A DNA stretch of 64,000 nt from Flammeovirga yaeyamensis (GCF_018736045.1 NZ_CP076132.1:2093501-2157500); one strand, 5' to 3'; positions 32,400 through 41,949 are shown, numbered from the stretch's first letter. Program-made: numbers and translations. The notes: generated by a model not told the origin, from the letters alone.

Positions 32400-34811
32400 T
32401 TACAAATAAGGCAACAACAAACTAAAGGTTGTTCCTTCTCCAACCTCACTGCTACATTTGACTTCTCCACCCATTTCGTCAATATATTTCTTCACAATAG
32501 AAAGACCTAAACCTGTCGACTTTTCACCACCTGTAGGTTTTGCGGAAAGTTTCTGATACTTCTTGAAGAGCTTTTTCTGATCTTCTTTTGATATACCGGG
32601 ACCTTGATCGGTAATATTAATCTGTATAAAGTCAGGCGTTTTTTCAATGACTGTATTTACATTGGTCCCTTTTGGAGAGAATTTGATAGCGTTCGATATC
32701 AAGTTCTCGACGACTTGAATACAGTGTTGCTCATTGACTTCTACCAAACCATCCGATTGAATATCAAGAGATAGACTAATTTCTTTTCTCTCGGCAATCG
32801 TTTCAAAATCGTTGATAACAGATTGAACAATTTCAGTAGCAGAAATAATATCTTTTGAGGCTTCTTTATTGGCTTGTTCCTCTTTATTGGCGTTAGCACG
32901 AGCATCTAGTATTTCTTCAATCATATTATTCATACGGTGCATTGCCTTAAGAGAACCTTCGATGCACATTTTTTCATCCTCATCAAACTTTTCTTCATTA
33001 GCGTTAAGCATAGAAAGAAGAGTGATAGAACTGGCAAGTGGATTTCTGAGATCGTGAGCCACAATGCCTAAAAGGTGGTTTTTCTCTCCATTTGCCGTTT
33101 GAAGTTCATGGTTTTTCTCCTCAATCAATTCCTTCTGCTCCATAATATGAATGTTGGCCTCCATCAGTTTATGTTGCTTTTCTTCCTGACTATTAAAAGA
33201 ACGAGCATTCTGAAGGGCAATACGGATATAAATAGCAATGTTTCTTACTAGATTAAGCTTATAGCTATCGAAGGCATTGGCTTCGAAGGATTGTACCGTG
33301 ATTACCCCTATTGGTTGATTATTTTTCTCCATCAACGGGATATAAATAATCGACTCAGCATTATTACCTGCAATAGGTTTTAAAACCTCTTTCACATAAT
33401 TTCTATGGTCAGTGCTGAACTTTTGAACGAAGATTTCTTTTCCTTGGTCAAAACACATCACTGCTAGCCTCATCTTCTCCTTAAGGTCATAGGCTTTGTT
33501 CTTTATAATTTGATCCCCCTCAAAAACATAAGGAAATTTCAAGCTATTAGATTTCTTATCATATAAACCGATCCCAAAAATAGGAGTACCGATTAACTCA
33601 TTAATCTGAGTATATGCCGTTTTAATAATCTCTTTTGTTGATAATTTAGAAGTAACATCACGCCCAATCTGACTCAAAGCCTCCAAGTCTTTATATGCAT
33701 TTTTTAGTGATTTTGCCTGTTCTTCAATTTCTTGATTTTGATGTTCTAATTTCTGATTGGAACGTTTTACCAAGTTATTAAAGTGAAAAAGCATCACTAA
33801 AAACAAAAGAGTAACTGATAAAGAAGCGACTAATATATTACGGATAGTGTTCTGCTGAGAGATTTCTAATTCCTTTTGTGTTAGACGCAGTAATCGGATT
33901 TCAGATTCAACAGTTAACAAACCAATTTCTCTTTGTTGATTTCTTAAAGTATCTATCAGACTACTATTGTTTGCCGATATGTCCCAAATGAGGTCTGTAA
34001 TTTTATCTCCTAAATACTTTCTAATAAGGTCGTTGATATAAGGTTTAAAGGTAGGAGATTTATAAAATGATGTAAGTGGTTCTTTCCAAGATGATTTCAA
34101 AGGAAGAATCACTGCCAATCCTTGATTTTCTGTCTGATAAAATAATTGCCTTTGTAAGTGTAGACCTTTTGATAATGCATAGGCATAATTGGACAAATTA
34201 GTATAACCCCAATGATCATTTGAGTTCGCGATCTTGTCAATTAATTGCTCTACATTATTAACATAGGTATATTCTAAAGCATGAAGGTTTTCGTGTTTTA
34301 ATTTCACAAGGTTTCTCTCAAAAGTAGAATTCTTGATAGTCACCGCCTGCAAGGATTGCATAGCGGTATTGAAATTCTCTTTTTTCTGAAAAATATTCAC
34401 ATCTTCAGAAGAAACAATAATTTCGATGTCGGGCATGTAAGGAGGAAGAAAATCGATTTGATCTTTACGACTTTCAGTTAAAGTAATTCCTGACATTCCG
34501 AAAATACCATCTCCTTTTGATGATATCTTAGCATACAAGTCATCCCAAGATTCTACAGCTTGCCATTTGATATCAATTACCGCCTTTAGCTCTTTTCTCT
34601 TCTCCTTTATCATTTTAGAGAACATCTCATACTCAATACCACTCATGCCTCCATTTGGTAATGAGTAGATAAATGGTTTATTCTGAATGTAATAAACAGT
34701 GATTGTTCCTTTGTGCTCCCTTTTAATCTTGTCCCAAGAATCTTGAGCAGAGGCAACTTGAATAATAAAGAAAAGGCAAAAACTTAGAAAAAGTTTATAG
34801 GCGAACTTCAT
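32400..34811 (-). CDS. Hybrid-input sensor histidine kinase (SBP-TM-GAF-HisKA-HATPase)
   Basis: A membrane sensor with a signal peptide (1-22), a periplasmic solute-binding-protein-like domain at about 34-270 (family SBP_bac_3; GGMSGIEYEMFSKM, GIFGMSGITLTESRKDQIDF), one membrane helix at about 325-345, a coiled coil, a GAF domain at about 385-535, and a kinase core with phosphorylated H586 (GIVAHDLRNPLASS), N box (NLISNAIKFSPKG) and G boxes (DQGPGIS, STGLGLSIVK). The 803 residues contain no receiver domain, and no response regulator gene is adjacent, so its partner is elsewhere. The ligand is unknown; amino acids are typical for this input domain family. It ends 23 bases from the convergent lptD operon. 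Confidence 0.88.
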   Translation of the reverse strand: MKFAYKLFLSFCLFFIIQVASAQDSWDKIKREHKGTITVYYIQNKPFIYSLPNGGMSGIEYEMFSKMIKEKRKELKAVIDIKWQAVESWDDLYAKISSKGDGIFGMSGITLTESRKDQIDFLPPYMPDIEIIVSSEDVNIFQKKENFNTAMQSLQAVTIKNSTFERNLVKLKHENLHALEYTYVNNVEQLIDKIANSNDHWGYTNLSNYAYALSKGLHLQRQLFYQTENQGLAVILPLKSSWKEPLTSFYKSPTFKPYINDLIRKYLGDKITDLIWDISANNSSLIDTLRNQQREIGLLTVESEIRLLRLTQKELEISQQNTIRNILVASLSVTLLFLVMLFHFNNLVKRSNQKLEHQNQEIEEQAKSLKNAYKDLEALSQIGRDVTSKLSTKEIIKTAYTQINELIGTPIFGIGLYDKKSNSLKFPYVFEGDQIIKNKAYDLKEKMRLAVMCFDQGKEIFVQKFSTDHRNYVKEVLKPIAGNNAESIIYIPLMEKNNQPIGVITVQSFEANAFDSYKLNLVRNIAIYIRIALQNARSFNSQEEKQHKLMEANIHIMEQKELIEEKNHELQTANGEKNHLLGIVAHDLRNPLASSITLLSMLNANEEKFDEDEKMCIEGSLKAMHRMNNMIEEILDARANANKEEQANKEASKDIISATEIVQSVINDFETIAERKEISLSLDIQSDGLVEVNEQHCIQVVENLISNAIKFSPKGTNVNTVIEKTPDFIQINITDQGPGISKEDQKKLFKKYQKLSAKPTGGEKSTGLGLSIVKKYIDEMGGEVKCSSEVGEGTTFSLLLPYL

Positions 34812-34936
34812 GTGATCAACTTTGTAAGGTTTCTAAGTATCAAAAATATTCAATTCTGTGATATTATAATACAATTAGGAAAGATTATTGTTATAATTAC
34901 AAGCAATAAAATTACCATGTTAGAATATATTGAGAA

Positions 34937-34964
34937 TTTGTAGTGAAATTCTGATATATCTTTG
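34937..34964 (+). promoter_or_regulatory. Possible promoter of the HupE-like gene
   Basis: TTTG at 34937-34940 and TATCTTTG at 34957-34964. The gap of 16 bp is shorter than the usual 19, so the match is good but not ideal. The start codon is 28 bases further on. Confidence 0.32.
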
Positions 34965-34992
34965 TATAAACTTTATAAACTAATAATATCCA

Positions 34993-35586
34993 ATGTCAGA
35001 TTTTTGGCTTTACTTACAATTAGGTTTAGAACACATCACAGATATTCAAGGTCATGATCATATATTATTTATATTGGCCTTAATCGCAACATTTAGTACA
35101 AAAGACTTTAAGTATATTGTATGGTTGGTGACTGGTTTTACAGTAGGACACTCTATTACATTGGCTTTATCTACTTTAGATATCATTCCAATTAATGAGG
35201 ATTTTATTGAAATGCTAATTCCTATTACCATATTAATAGTGTGTTTGTCTAACCTTTTTAATACGAAAGATCCCAAAAATCAACCACATTATTTACAAAG
35301 AAATGTTCCTTTTAAAAGATACTTTTTTGAAGCAACTATCTTTGGATTAATCCACGGAATGGGCTTTTCTAATTATCTTAAATCGTTGTTAGGAAGCGAG
35401 GAATCTATTTGGGAACCATTATTAGCTTTTAACGTTGGCTTGGAATTAGGACAATTAGCAATTGTAACTGTTGTAATGTTTATTAATGCCATCATTATGG
35501 GATTCACCTCTTTTACACAAAGAGATTGGAACATTTTCGTTACAGGCGGTGCATTTGTTTCTGCTTTGATTATTTTGATTGGATAA
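34993..35586 (+). CDS. HupE/UreJ-family membrane protein
   Basis: Polytopic membrane protein of the HupE/UreJ group, linked in other bacteria to nickel or metal uptake. Six hydrophobic helices span the 197 residues. Family-typical segments are GLEHITDIQGHDHILFILAL (histidine-bearing first helix), VTGFTVGHSITLALS and FGLIHGMGFSNYLKSLLG, whose conserved His and Asp residues could bind metal. No hydrogenase or urease gene is in the window, so the usual metallochaperone context is absent. The following gene starts 3 bases after its stop. Confidence 0.8.
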   Translation: MSDFWLYLQLGLEHITDIQGHDHILFILALIATFSTKDFKYIVWLVTGFTVGHSITLALSTLDIIPINEDFIEMLIPITILIVCLSNLFNTKDPKNQPHYLQRNVPFKRYFFEATIFGLIHGMGFSNYLKSLLGSEESIWEPLLAFNVGLELGQLAIVTVVMFINAIIMGFTSFTQRDWNIFVTGGAFVSALIILIG

Positions 35587-35589
35587 AAA

Positions 35590-36072
35590 ATGAAAGGGAA
35601 GAAAAAAGATATAAAACCAATAAATGTTTACCCTAAAACACCTGCGTTTTTTGCGTTAGGTATTTTTGTGATAATCACTACTACTTTAACAATAGGTTCT
35701 GTTAGGTGGATGTCAATTGCAGGGGTTACTTGGTATAATGCTATTTCATTAATTCTTTTTTCAATAATTACTTTAATGATGTTAGTTAGAGTAATGTTTG
35801 CATATAAGAAGGTAACTATTTATAGAGGAAAAATTACCGAAAAATTCCCTCTTAGGATTGGGAGTAAACATGAAGTCAGCCTAAAACAACAATTATTAGT
35901 ATGGGAAGAAACACAGAAATTGATAGGTAAATCTACATTTAATGTGTTAACGATCTACTTTAAAGCAACAACACCAATTAGAATTACAGATAGGGAAATG
36001 ACAAATTATGCACAAGCCAAAAAATATTTTGAACAGAATTATGGTGATTTTAATAAGTCAAAATTAAAATAA
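35590..36072 (+). CDS. Unknown membrane protein (two helices plus soluble tail)
   Basis: Unrecognised. Two helices lie at about residues 19-38 and 50-69, followed by an 85-residue tail (VTIYRGKITEKFPLRIGSKHEVSLKQ ... YFKATTPIRITDREMTNY) whose strands suggest a PH-like fold (bPH-type), a weak impression. It follows the HupE-like gene with a 3-base gap and is probably co-transcribed with it. Confidence 0.55.
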   Translation: MKGKKKDIKPINVYPKTPAFFALGIFVIITTTLTIGSVRWMSIAGVTWYNAISLILFSIITLMMLVRVMFAYKKVTIYRGKITEKFPLRIGSKHEVSLKQQLLVWEETQKLIGKSTFNVLTIYFKATTPIRITDREMTNYAQAKKYFEQNYGDFNKSKLK

Positions 36073-36115
36073 ATAGTTGTAATTGATTAAATTACAGTAA
36101 ACTATACCCACTGTA

Positions 36116-37462
36116 ATGATCAAAAGGCTATTTAAATCTCTAAAACCTACTCATTTATTTTCTATTGTCTTAATTTCTTTTTTAATCTTTCAATCAGAAG
36201 ATAGAGAGTTTCATTTATTTATTCTCTTACTGTTTTTTATCCTAATATTTTTAGAAACCCTTTGGTCACAGAACACCTCAAACATAGTTTTCGCTAACAG
36301 AAATGTAAAAACTATAGTAAAGTCATTTTCTGATTTCATTTTTAGTAGTCAGCTTACTCTTCAGCTAAAGCAAGAAAAATTTAAATCCATTTTTGATAAA
36401 TCCTCAGATGCCTATTTTATTCTAGATAGTAAGTTTAGAATTAATGTGTATAACGATAAGGTAACTACTTTTTTTGGGCAGTTAAAAGAAGTTCTATTCA
36501 ATGAGTGGATAAGCCGCAACTCCCCCGATTCCCAACCTTATGGAGGTGAATCAAAAGATTTATTTAAGGCAATGGTAAATAGTGTACAGAGACAAGGGGA
36601 GATTCGATTTGAGTGGGAATTTAAAGGTAAATCTGGAGATCAGATTCCCACAGAGGTTAGTATTATCACGTTACCTATTTCAGAAACAGTTTTTTATTTT
36701 GTGGTAGTCAGGAATGTTTTAAATCAAAAGAAGATTGAGGACGAATTAAGAAAAAATTTAGAAAGAGAGAAAGAATTGAACGAAATGAGGTCGAAGTTTA
36801 TATCAATGGCTTCGCATGAGTTCAAAACACCATTAGCTACAATTTTAGCAAATTTAGAATTGGTCGAATTGAAACTAGAAAAACAAGGAGTTTCTTTGGA
36901 TCAGTTTGGAATACAAAAGTATGTTCAAAGAATGGAAAACGAGTCTACCCGTTTAAATATTTTAATGGATGAAGTATTACAATTGGGTAAAATTGAAGCA
37001 GGCAGAACTCCCTATTCACCAGATTTAATTCATATTGAAAAGTTTATCACCAACTATTTAAAAGAGTATATTGATAAAACACATACCACAAGAGAAATTG
37101 AGCTAAATTTTGATATTAAGACCGAGACTTTTTGGTTAGATACGGATCTAATTAATCATGTTTTTGATAACTTAATGTCAAATGCCATTAAATATTCAAA
37201 TGATGAGGTAATAGTGAATGTAAAAGTAGATGAGTCCTCATTTTTATTCGAAGTTATTGATAAAGGTTTAGGCATTCCATTAAATGAATTTTCTCAATTA
37301 TTTGAGTCGTTTTTCAGAGCAAGCAACACAAATCATATTCCTGGTACTGGATTAGGGTTAGTAATCGCAAAAGAATTTGTTGAAATACATGGAGGAGTAA
37401 TTGTCTGTGAATCTGAAGAAAATAAAGGATCAACATTTAGAGTGGCTATTCCTTCAAAATAA
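36116..37462 (+). CDS. PAS-containing sensor histidine kinase
   Basis: Two N-terminal membrane helices (about 12-26 and 33-50), a PAS-like domain at about 85-200 (FKSIFDKSSDAYFILDSKFRINVYND), a short coiled coil, then the kinase core with H234 (SMASHEFKTPLATI), N box (NLMSNAIKYSND), G1 (DKGLGIP), F box (FESFFRASNT) and G2 (GTGLGLVIAK). At 448 residues it is complete. No response regulator is next to it. The HupE-like and unknown membrane protein genes lie just upstream (44-base gap), so co-expression with them is possible. The stimulus cannot be read. Confidence 0.88.
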   Translation: MIKRLFKSLKPTHLFSIVLISFLIFQSEDREFHLFILLLFFILIFLETLWSQNTSNIVFANRNVKTIVKSFSDFIFSSQLTLQLKQEKFKSIFDKSSDAYFILDSKFRINVYNDKVTTFFGQLKEVLFNEWISRNSPDSQPYGGESKDLFKAMVNSVQRQGEIRFEWEFKGKSGDQIPTEVSIITLPISETVFYFVVVRNVLNQKKIEDELRKNLEREKELNEMRSKFISMASHEFKTPLATILANLELVELKLEKQGVSLDQFGIQKYVQRMENESTRLNILMDEVLQLGKIEAGRTPYSPDLIHIEKFITNYLKEYIDKTHTTREIELNFDIKTETFWLDTDLINHVFDNLMSNAIKYSNDEVIVNVKVDESSFLFEVIDKGLGIPLNEFSQLFESFFRASNTNHIPGTGLGLVIAKEFVEIHGGVIVCESEENKGSTFRVAIPSK

Positions 37463-37542
37463 TTTTAAACATAAAAATAAGATTACAACAAAAACTTTTC
37501 TAACTTCAAGTTCTACTATATCCCAAAATTAATTTATAATCC

Positions 37543-38898
37543 ATGGCAGCATCCACCGATCTTGGAAAGGATAATATCAAACAATTATTATTTAAAATGT
37601 CAGTACCTGCAGCTGCAGGAATGATGGTAATGGTGATTTATCAAATGGCTGATACTTTTTTTATTGGTCGTTGGGTCGGTACTCTTGGATTGGCAGGGAT
37701 TTCTGTTGTTTCCCCTTTAATTTTAATGATTCAATCCATTGGAATGTCGGTAGGTATGGGTGGAGCCGCTCTTATTTCAAGTGCACTAGGTGGAAAAAAC
37801 AGGCAAAAGGCAAATGAGGTTTTAGGGAATCAAGTGATCATAGCTGTAGGGTTAACGATTATTGCAGTTGGCATCGGCTTTTTCTTTGAAAGAGAGTTAT
37901 TGCTGTTTTTTGGAGCAAACGGTGATATATACCCTTATGCTGAATCCTATTTTAATATCATTTTATGGGGAATGCCATTTTTAACCTGGTCAATGGTAGT
38001 CAACAATGCGGTAAGATCAGAGGGGCATGCAAAAACAGCCATGTTCGCTATGGTAGTACCTAGTGTTTGTAACATTATACTAGACCCGATATTTATTATA
38101 GGATTAGATATGGGAATGGAAGGGGCAGCATATGCTACCCTAATATCATATTTCATAGGATTCTTTTTTCTAGTCATTTTCTTCCTTAGAGGGAAGACGC
38201 ACTTAAGTCTTGCCTCTAAATACTTAAAATATCAACAAAAAATTGTCAATGAAATTTTGGCTCTTGGGTCAGCTTCTTTTGCTAGACAAGCAGCTTCAAG
38301 TGTTATTGCAATTATACTTAATCACATACTTTTTGAACATGGAGGAGAAGTTAGTGTTGCTGTTTACGGCGTTGTGAGTAGGCTTTTCTTATTGGCTACA
38401 TTTCCAATCATTGGTTTAGGGCAGGGTTTATTGACAATTTGCAGCTTTAATTATGGAGCTGGTAAATATCAAAGAGTGAAGGACACCGTAACCAATGGAA
38501 TAAAATACGGCGTGATTGTCAATAGTATTATTGTGGTTTTAGTCTTTTTCTTTGATGAAGAACTCACAAGTTTATTTACCAAAGACCAACAGTTAATCCA
38601 AGAAAGTATTCCAGCAATGTGGGGTGTGATGGCTGCACTTCCCATTATTACTATTGGTATAACAGCAAGTATGTTTGCACAAGCTTTGGCTAAAGCAAGG
38701 GATGCTTTATTATTGACTTTATTAAGACAATTGTTTTTTAGAATACCATTTGTATACATTTTTTCTCATTTCTGGGGAGTAACAGGAACTTGGGTATCTT
38801 TTTTCTTTTCAGACTTGGTATCCATCGCTTTTGCTGCTGTATATTTAAAAAGAGAATTAAAAAAATTATCAAAAAAAATATCTATTTCTGATGAGTAA
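37543..38898 (+). CDS. MATE-family efflux transporter
   Basis: Sodium- or proton-driven exporter of drugs or metabolites in the inner membrane. It has twelve hydrophobic helices over 451 residues in two related halves; family landmarks are MVIYQMADTFFIGRWVGTLGLAGISVVSPL in helix 1-2 and GQGLLTICSFNYGAGKYQRVKDTV in the second half. Its last 8 bases overlap the next gene, with which it is likely translated. The substrate is unknown. Confidence 0.92.
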   Translation: MAASTDLGKDNIKQLLFKMSVPAAAGMMVMVIYQMADTFFIGRWVGTLGLAGISVVSPLILMIQSIGMSVGMGGAALISSALGGKNRQKANEVLGNQVIIAVGLTIIAVGIGFFFERELLLFFGANGDIYPYAESYFNIILWGMPFLTWSMVVNNAVRSEGHAKTAMFAMVVPSVCNIILDPIFIIGLDMGMEGAAYATLISYFIGFFFLVIFFLRGKTHLSLASKYLKYQQKIVNEILALGSASFARQAASSVIAIILNHILFEHGGEVSVAVYGVVSRLFLLATFPIIGLGQGLLTICSFNYGAGKYQRVKDTVTNGIKYGVIVNSIIVVLVFFFDEELTSLFTKDQQLIQESIPAMWGVMAALPIITIGITASMFAQALAKARDALLLTLLRQLFFRIPFVYIFSHFWGVTGTWVSFFFSDLVSIAFAAVYLKRELKKLSKKISISDE

Positions 38899-39805
38899 TA
38901 TAAAAGATAAAATTATCCACGAAGTTAAAAAAACGTTTTTAGTCACTGCCTATTTTGCTGTTGGCTTAAACTTACTGGTTATTATAGCGGTTTTAATTTC
39001 AGATAAGATTGATTTTAAAATTGGATATATAGGTGCAGCGACCTTTTCAGCAGCACTTACAGGTAAAGTAGTGGTAATTTTAGAATCTGTCGGAATTGAC
39101 CTAAAACTAAAACGTACAAAGCTGTTGAATATAGTAATGATGAAATCTATACTATATACTGTAGTTATTTTCCTGACAATATTAGTTGAGGATGTGTTGA
39201 AGGGAATGATATCAGATGATTTATCCTTTAGTGAAGTGATAAAACATATTATTCATTCTTTCGAAAGTGACTTCTTTTTGGGTAGAGCAATATATATGTT
39301 CGTTCTATTTGGAATGTATCATTTCATATTCGAGGTAGATAAATTCTTGGGTGCAACAGAACTATTTGATATGGTCTTCTCTCGTTTTTATGAACCTAAA
39401 GAAAAAGAGTTTGTGGTAATGCATGTACGTTGGGAATTTACTACGGATCAATTGCTAGAAAAAATGGAAGAAATGCAACAGTTCTCTTATTTATTAAATC
39501 AAAGCCTTTTTAAACATAAAGGAATGATTGATAGATACGATTTAGATGGTGTTTATTGTGTTTGGGAGAATTCTCCTTCAGATAAATATGAAAAACATGC
39601 TGAGGATTTCTTTAAAAATTTAGAGGAATTAGAAGATAAATGTAAAGTATCTAATATAAGGGCAGCTTATACTACAGATAGAATTGATCTTGCGGAAGTA
39701 GGTGGATTTTTAAAGAAAGAAATTTTGAGAGTAGGCGATGCCTTTAATAAAGTGGAAGAGGCAACTAAACCTAGTGCAGGAATTCCTCTTAGAAAAGTTA
39801 GCTAG
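38891..39805 (+). CDS. Four-helix membrane protein with a possible degenerate nucleotide-cyclase domain
   Basis: No family was recognised with certainty. Four hydrophobic helices occupy residues 15-155. The soluble tail reads like a worn class III cyclase: MHVRWEFTTDQLLEKMEEMQQFS where the first metal-binding strand would be, HKGMIDRYDLDGVYCVWEN at the second, and IRAAYTTDRIDLAEVGGFLKKEILRVGDAFNKVEEATK at the GEV ... GD-x-VN-A-R region. Of the two metal aspartates, the first position is not matched. An inactive or regulatory role is therefore likelier than cyclase activity. It overlaps the MATE gene by 8 bases and shares its stop codon palindrome with the opposite gene. Confidence 0.55.
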   Translation: MSNIKDKIIHEVKKTFLVTAYFAVGLNLLVIIAVLISDKIDFKIGYIGAATFSAALTGKVVVILESVGIDLKLKRTKLLNIVMMKSILYTVVIFLTILVEDVLKGMISDDLSFSEVIKHIIHSFESDFFLGRAIYMFVLFGMYHFIFEVDKFLGATELFDMVFSRFYEPKEKEFVVMHVRWEFTTDQLLEKMEEMQQFSYLLNQSLFKHKGMIDRYDLDGVYCVWENSPSDKYEKHAEDFFKNLEELEDKCKVSNIRAAYTTDRIDLAEVGGFLKKEILRVGDAFNKVEEATKPSAGIPLRKVS

Positions 39806-40701
39806 TGGGCGATATCACAGATTTCATTTTCCCATTCAAATTCAATGGTCACATGATGAATCTGATCTTCGCTAGTAATTCGTCGAATATCTTTTTTTAT
39901 TGAAGCGACTTGATTTTTATCAAGGTCTTTATCTATGACTAAATGTAGGCTCATGATATTAAATTCACCATCTAAAGACCAAATGTGTAGATCATGAAGA
40001 TCTTTGACTCCCTGAAGCGATCGAATTTGTTTCACAATTTTCTTCTGATCAACATTTGCGGGAGCAGCTTGAAGAAAGATGGGGAGAATAGAAAAAAGGT
40101 TTTTTACTGCGTTATATAGAATATAAACAGCAATACAAGTAGATAAAATAGGGTCGATTATCGGCAAGTTGATAAAATACATTACAATGGCTCCGATTAG
40201 AACGGCCACCCAGCCTAAAGTATCCTCTAACAAATGAAGCATCATTACTCTTTGATTTGCTGAGTTTTTATTTTTCATCAATTTAAAAACCGCAGATCCA
40301 TTGATGATGACACCAAGTATACCAAAAAATATCATCCCTTTTACGTCTACCTCTTCAGGCTCAATAATCCTTGGAATACTTTTAGAAAGCATGATGATCG
40401 AACCTGTTGTTAGGACAATCACATTGATGATGGCAGATAGAGTGGAATAACGTCTGTAGCCATATGTGTAAGTCGGATTTTCTTTTTTATTGGAATATCG
40501 TTCGAAGAAATAACCCAGTCCTATTGCAATAGTATCTCCAAGGTCGTGTATAGCATCTGATAATATGGCTACGGAATTTGTAAGTGCACCCCCTATAAAT
40601 TCGATAATGGTAAAGAAAAGGTTTAGGGCAAAAGCCCATCCTATATTAGAAGTGTTATCTTGATGTTGACCATGTGAATGATGATGACCTTGGTGTTTCA
40701 T
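39802..40701 (-). CDS. Cation diffusion facilitator metal exporter (ZitB/CzcD-like)
   Basis: Exports zinc or similar divalent metal in exchange for protons. A histidine-rich N-terminus (HQGHHHSHGQHQ) is followed by six helices; the metal site is formed by LSDAIHDLGD in helix 2 and HLLEDTLGW in helix 5. The C-terminal cytoplasmic domain (LQGVKDLHDLHIWSLDGEFNIMSLHLVI) has the ferredoxin-like fold of the family. At 299 residues it is complete. It meets the gene at 38891-39805 tail to tail, sharing a CTAG that provides both stop codons. No metalloregulator is adjacent. Confidence 0.93.
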   Translation of the reverse strand: MKHQGHHHSHGQHQDNTSNIGWAFALNLFFTIIEFIGGALTNSVAILSDAIHDLGDTIAIGLGYFFERYSNKKENPTYTYGYRRYSTLSAIINVIVLTTGSIIMLSKSIPRIIEPEEVDVKGMIFFGILGVIINGSAVFKLMKNKNSANQRVMMLHLLEDTLGWVAVLIGAIVMYFINLPIIDPILSTCIAVYILYNAVKNLFSILPIFLQAAPANVDQKKIVKQIRSLQGVKDLHDLHIWSLDGEFNIMSLHLVIDKDLDKNQVASIKKDIRRITSEDQIHHVTIEFEWENEICDIAH

Positions 40702-41118
40702 ATATAATCAGTTTAAATACAGACAATTTAATAAAAACTTACATGAGCTTCTAACCATTGTCGAAAATATATTATGGTACTGAGTTATTTTATATTCATT
40801 CTATAAACAAACCCTTTTATAAAAATAGGTGTAGTTATTACGTTAGTAGTAAAGCGAAATTTCGCAAAACGACAAGTTACGCTAAGTGAGAAATTTCATT
40901 CTTAAACGATTCATAATGAAGTGAAAAAGTGTATTTTTTTAAAAACTTTTTTCAAAAAAAAACCGTTAAAAAATCGTGTGTAAAACATTGTTTTTGTGGT
41001 GTTTAAGGTGTTTGAATCATTGTGAATTTCATTTTGATGACCACCATCACCAAAACAGTTTTTACCCCAAAACATATTTGTAACATCACAAAGAGAAAAT
41101 CTCACAATCAAAAAGAAT
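40702..41118. other. 417-base gap between divergent CDF and focA genes
   Basis: Holds the promoters of both genes. Seen in it are a perfect 12-bp palindrome GCGAAATTTCGC at 40854-40865 (operator candidate), TTAC-N7-GTAA just before it, a run of A and T around 40930-40970, and CATATTTG at 41073-41080, a one-base miss of the TAnnTTTG box 39 bases before the focA ATG. No convincing gene or structured RNA was found. Confidence 0.4.
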
Positions 41119-41949
41119 ATGGGTTATTCATCACCAAAAGATATTTTAAATAACATCAGAAATGGTGCATTGCAAAAAGGCGGGATGTCCGTTCAACAAT
41201 TACTAGTTTTTGGTTTCCTTGGAGGTGCATATGTTGCTTTCGGTTTCCTTTTAGCTATTGTAGTTGGAGGTGGAATGCCAGGGATTGCAGCAGAGAATCC
41301 TGGACTAGCAAAGTTTGCAATGGGTGCTGTATTCCCAGTAGGACTAATTTTGTGTATCGTAGCTGGAGCAGAACTATTTACTTCTAGTACTGCAATGATG
41401 ACAGTTTCGGTTTTCTCTAAAGATCAGCAACTATCAAAGCTAGGTAAGGTTTGGGTGTTTGGTTACTTAGGTAACTTCATTGGTTCTTTATTTGTAGCTT
41501 ATTTTATAACGACATTGACAGGTGTTGTCGATGCGCAAGTGTTTCATGATGCGCTATTGAATGTAGCTCATCACAAAGTGGGTAATCCATTTTACAAAAC
41601 GTTCTTCAAAGCAGTGGGTGCCAATTGGCTAGTGTGTTTGGCCGCTTGGCAGGCCTATGCTGCTAAAGACATTACGGGCAAAGTATTAGGTATTTGGTTC
41701 CCAGTAATGACATTCGTAACATTTGGTTTTGAACACTGTATTGCCAATATGTATGTAATTCCAGCAGCTATCTTTAATGGTGCTGATATTACTTGGGTTG
41801 ACTTTATAGTTACAAACCTAATTCCAGCAACAATAGGTAATATTGTTGGAGGAGCATTCTTCGTAGGAACGATATACTGGTGGATGTTTGTGAAGCCAGA
41901 ATCTGAAAAAGAAGAAAAACAAATTGAAAAGGAATTGATTAAACAATAG
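41119..41949 (+). CDS. focA: Formate/nitrite transporter (FocA-like)
   Basis: Inner-membrane channel or transporter for formate, forming pentamers in the family. It has six membrane helices over 276 residues with the family's broken helices: GAYVAFGFLLAIVVGGG, AGAELFTSSTAMM and FGFEHCIANMYVIPAAI. The FEH-C-IANM segment carries the conserved central histidine region and GAELFTS is the family motif. It is followed 115 bases later by pflB, as in E. coli focA-pflB, so export of formate made by PflB is very likely. The charged tail (KPESEKEEKQIEKELIKQ) is cytoplasmic. Confidence 0.93.
   Translation: MGYSSPKDILNNIRNGALQKGGMSVQQLLVFGFLGGAYVAFGFLLAIVVGGGMPGIAAENPGLAKFAMGAVFPVGLILCIVAGAELFTSSTAMMTVSVFSKDQQLSKLGKVWVFGYLGNFIGSLFVAYFITTLTGVVDAQVFHDALLNVAHHKVGNPFYKTFFKAVGANWLVCLAAWQAYAAKDITGKVLGIWFPVMTFVTFGFEHCIANMYVIPAAIFNGADITWVDFIVTNLIPATIGNIVGGAFFVGTIYWWMFVKPESEKEEKQIEKELIKQ

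Noticed and set aside
40911-41111. Minus-strand frame in the gap before focA
   Set aside because: It is AT-rich, opens with no leader and covers the likely focA promoter; it looks like chance.
40800-41118. FNR/CRP-type operator for the formate genes
   Set aside because: I looked for TTGAT-N4-ATCAA or TGTGA-N6-TCACA and found no full match; TTAC-N7-GTAA alone is too weak to name a regulator.
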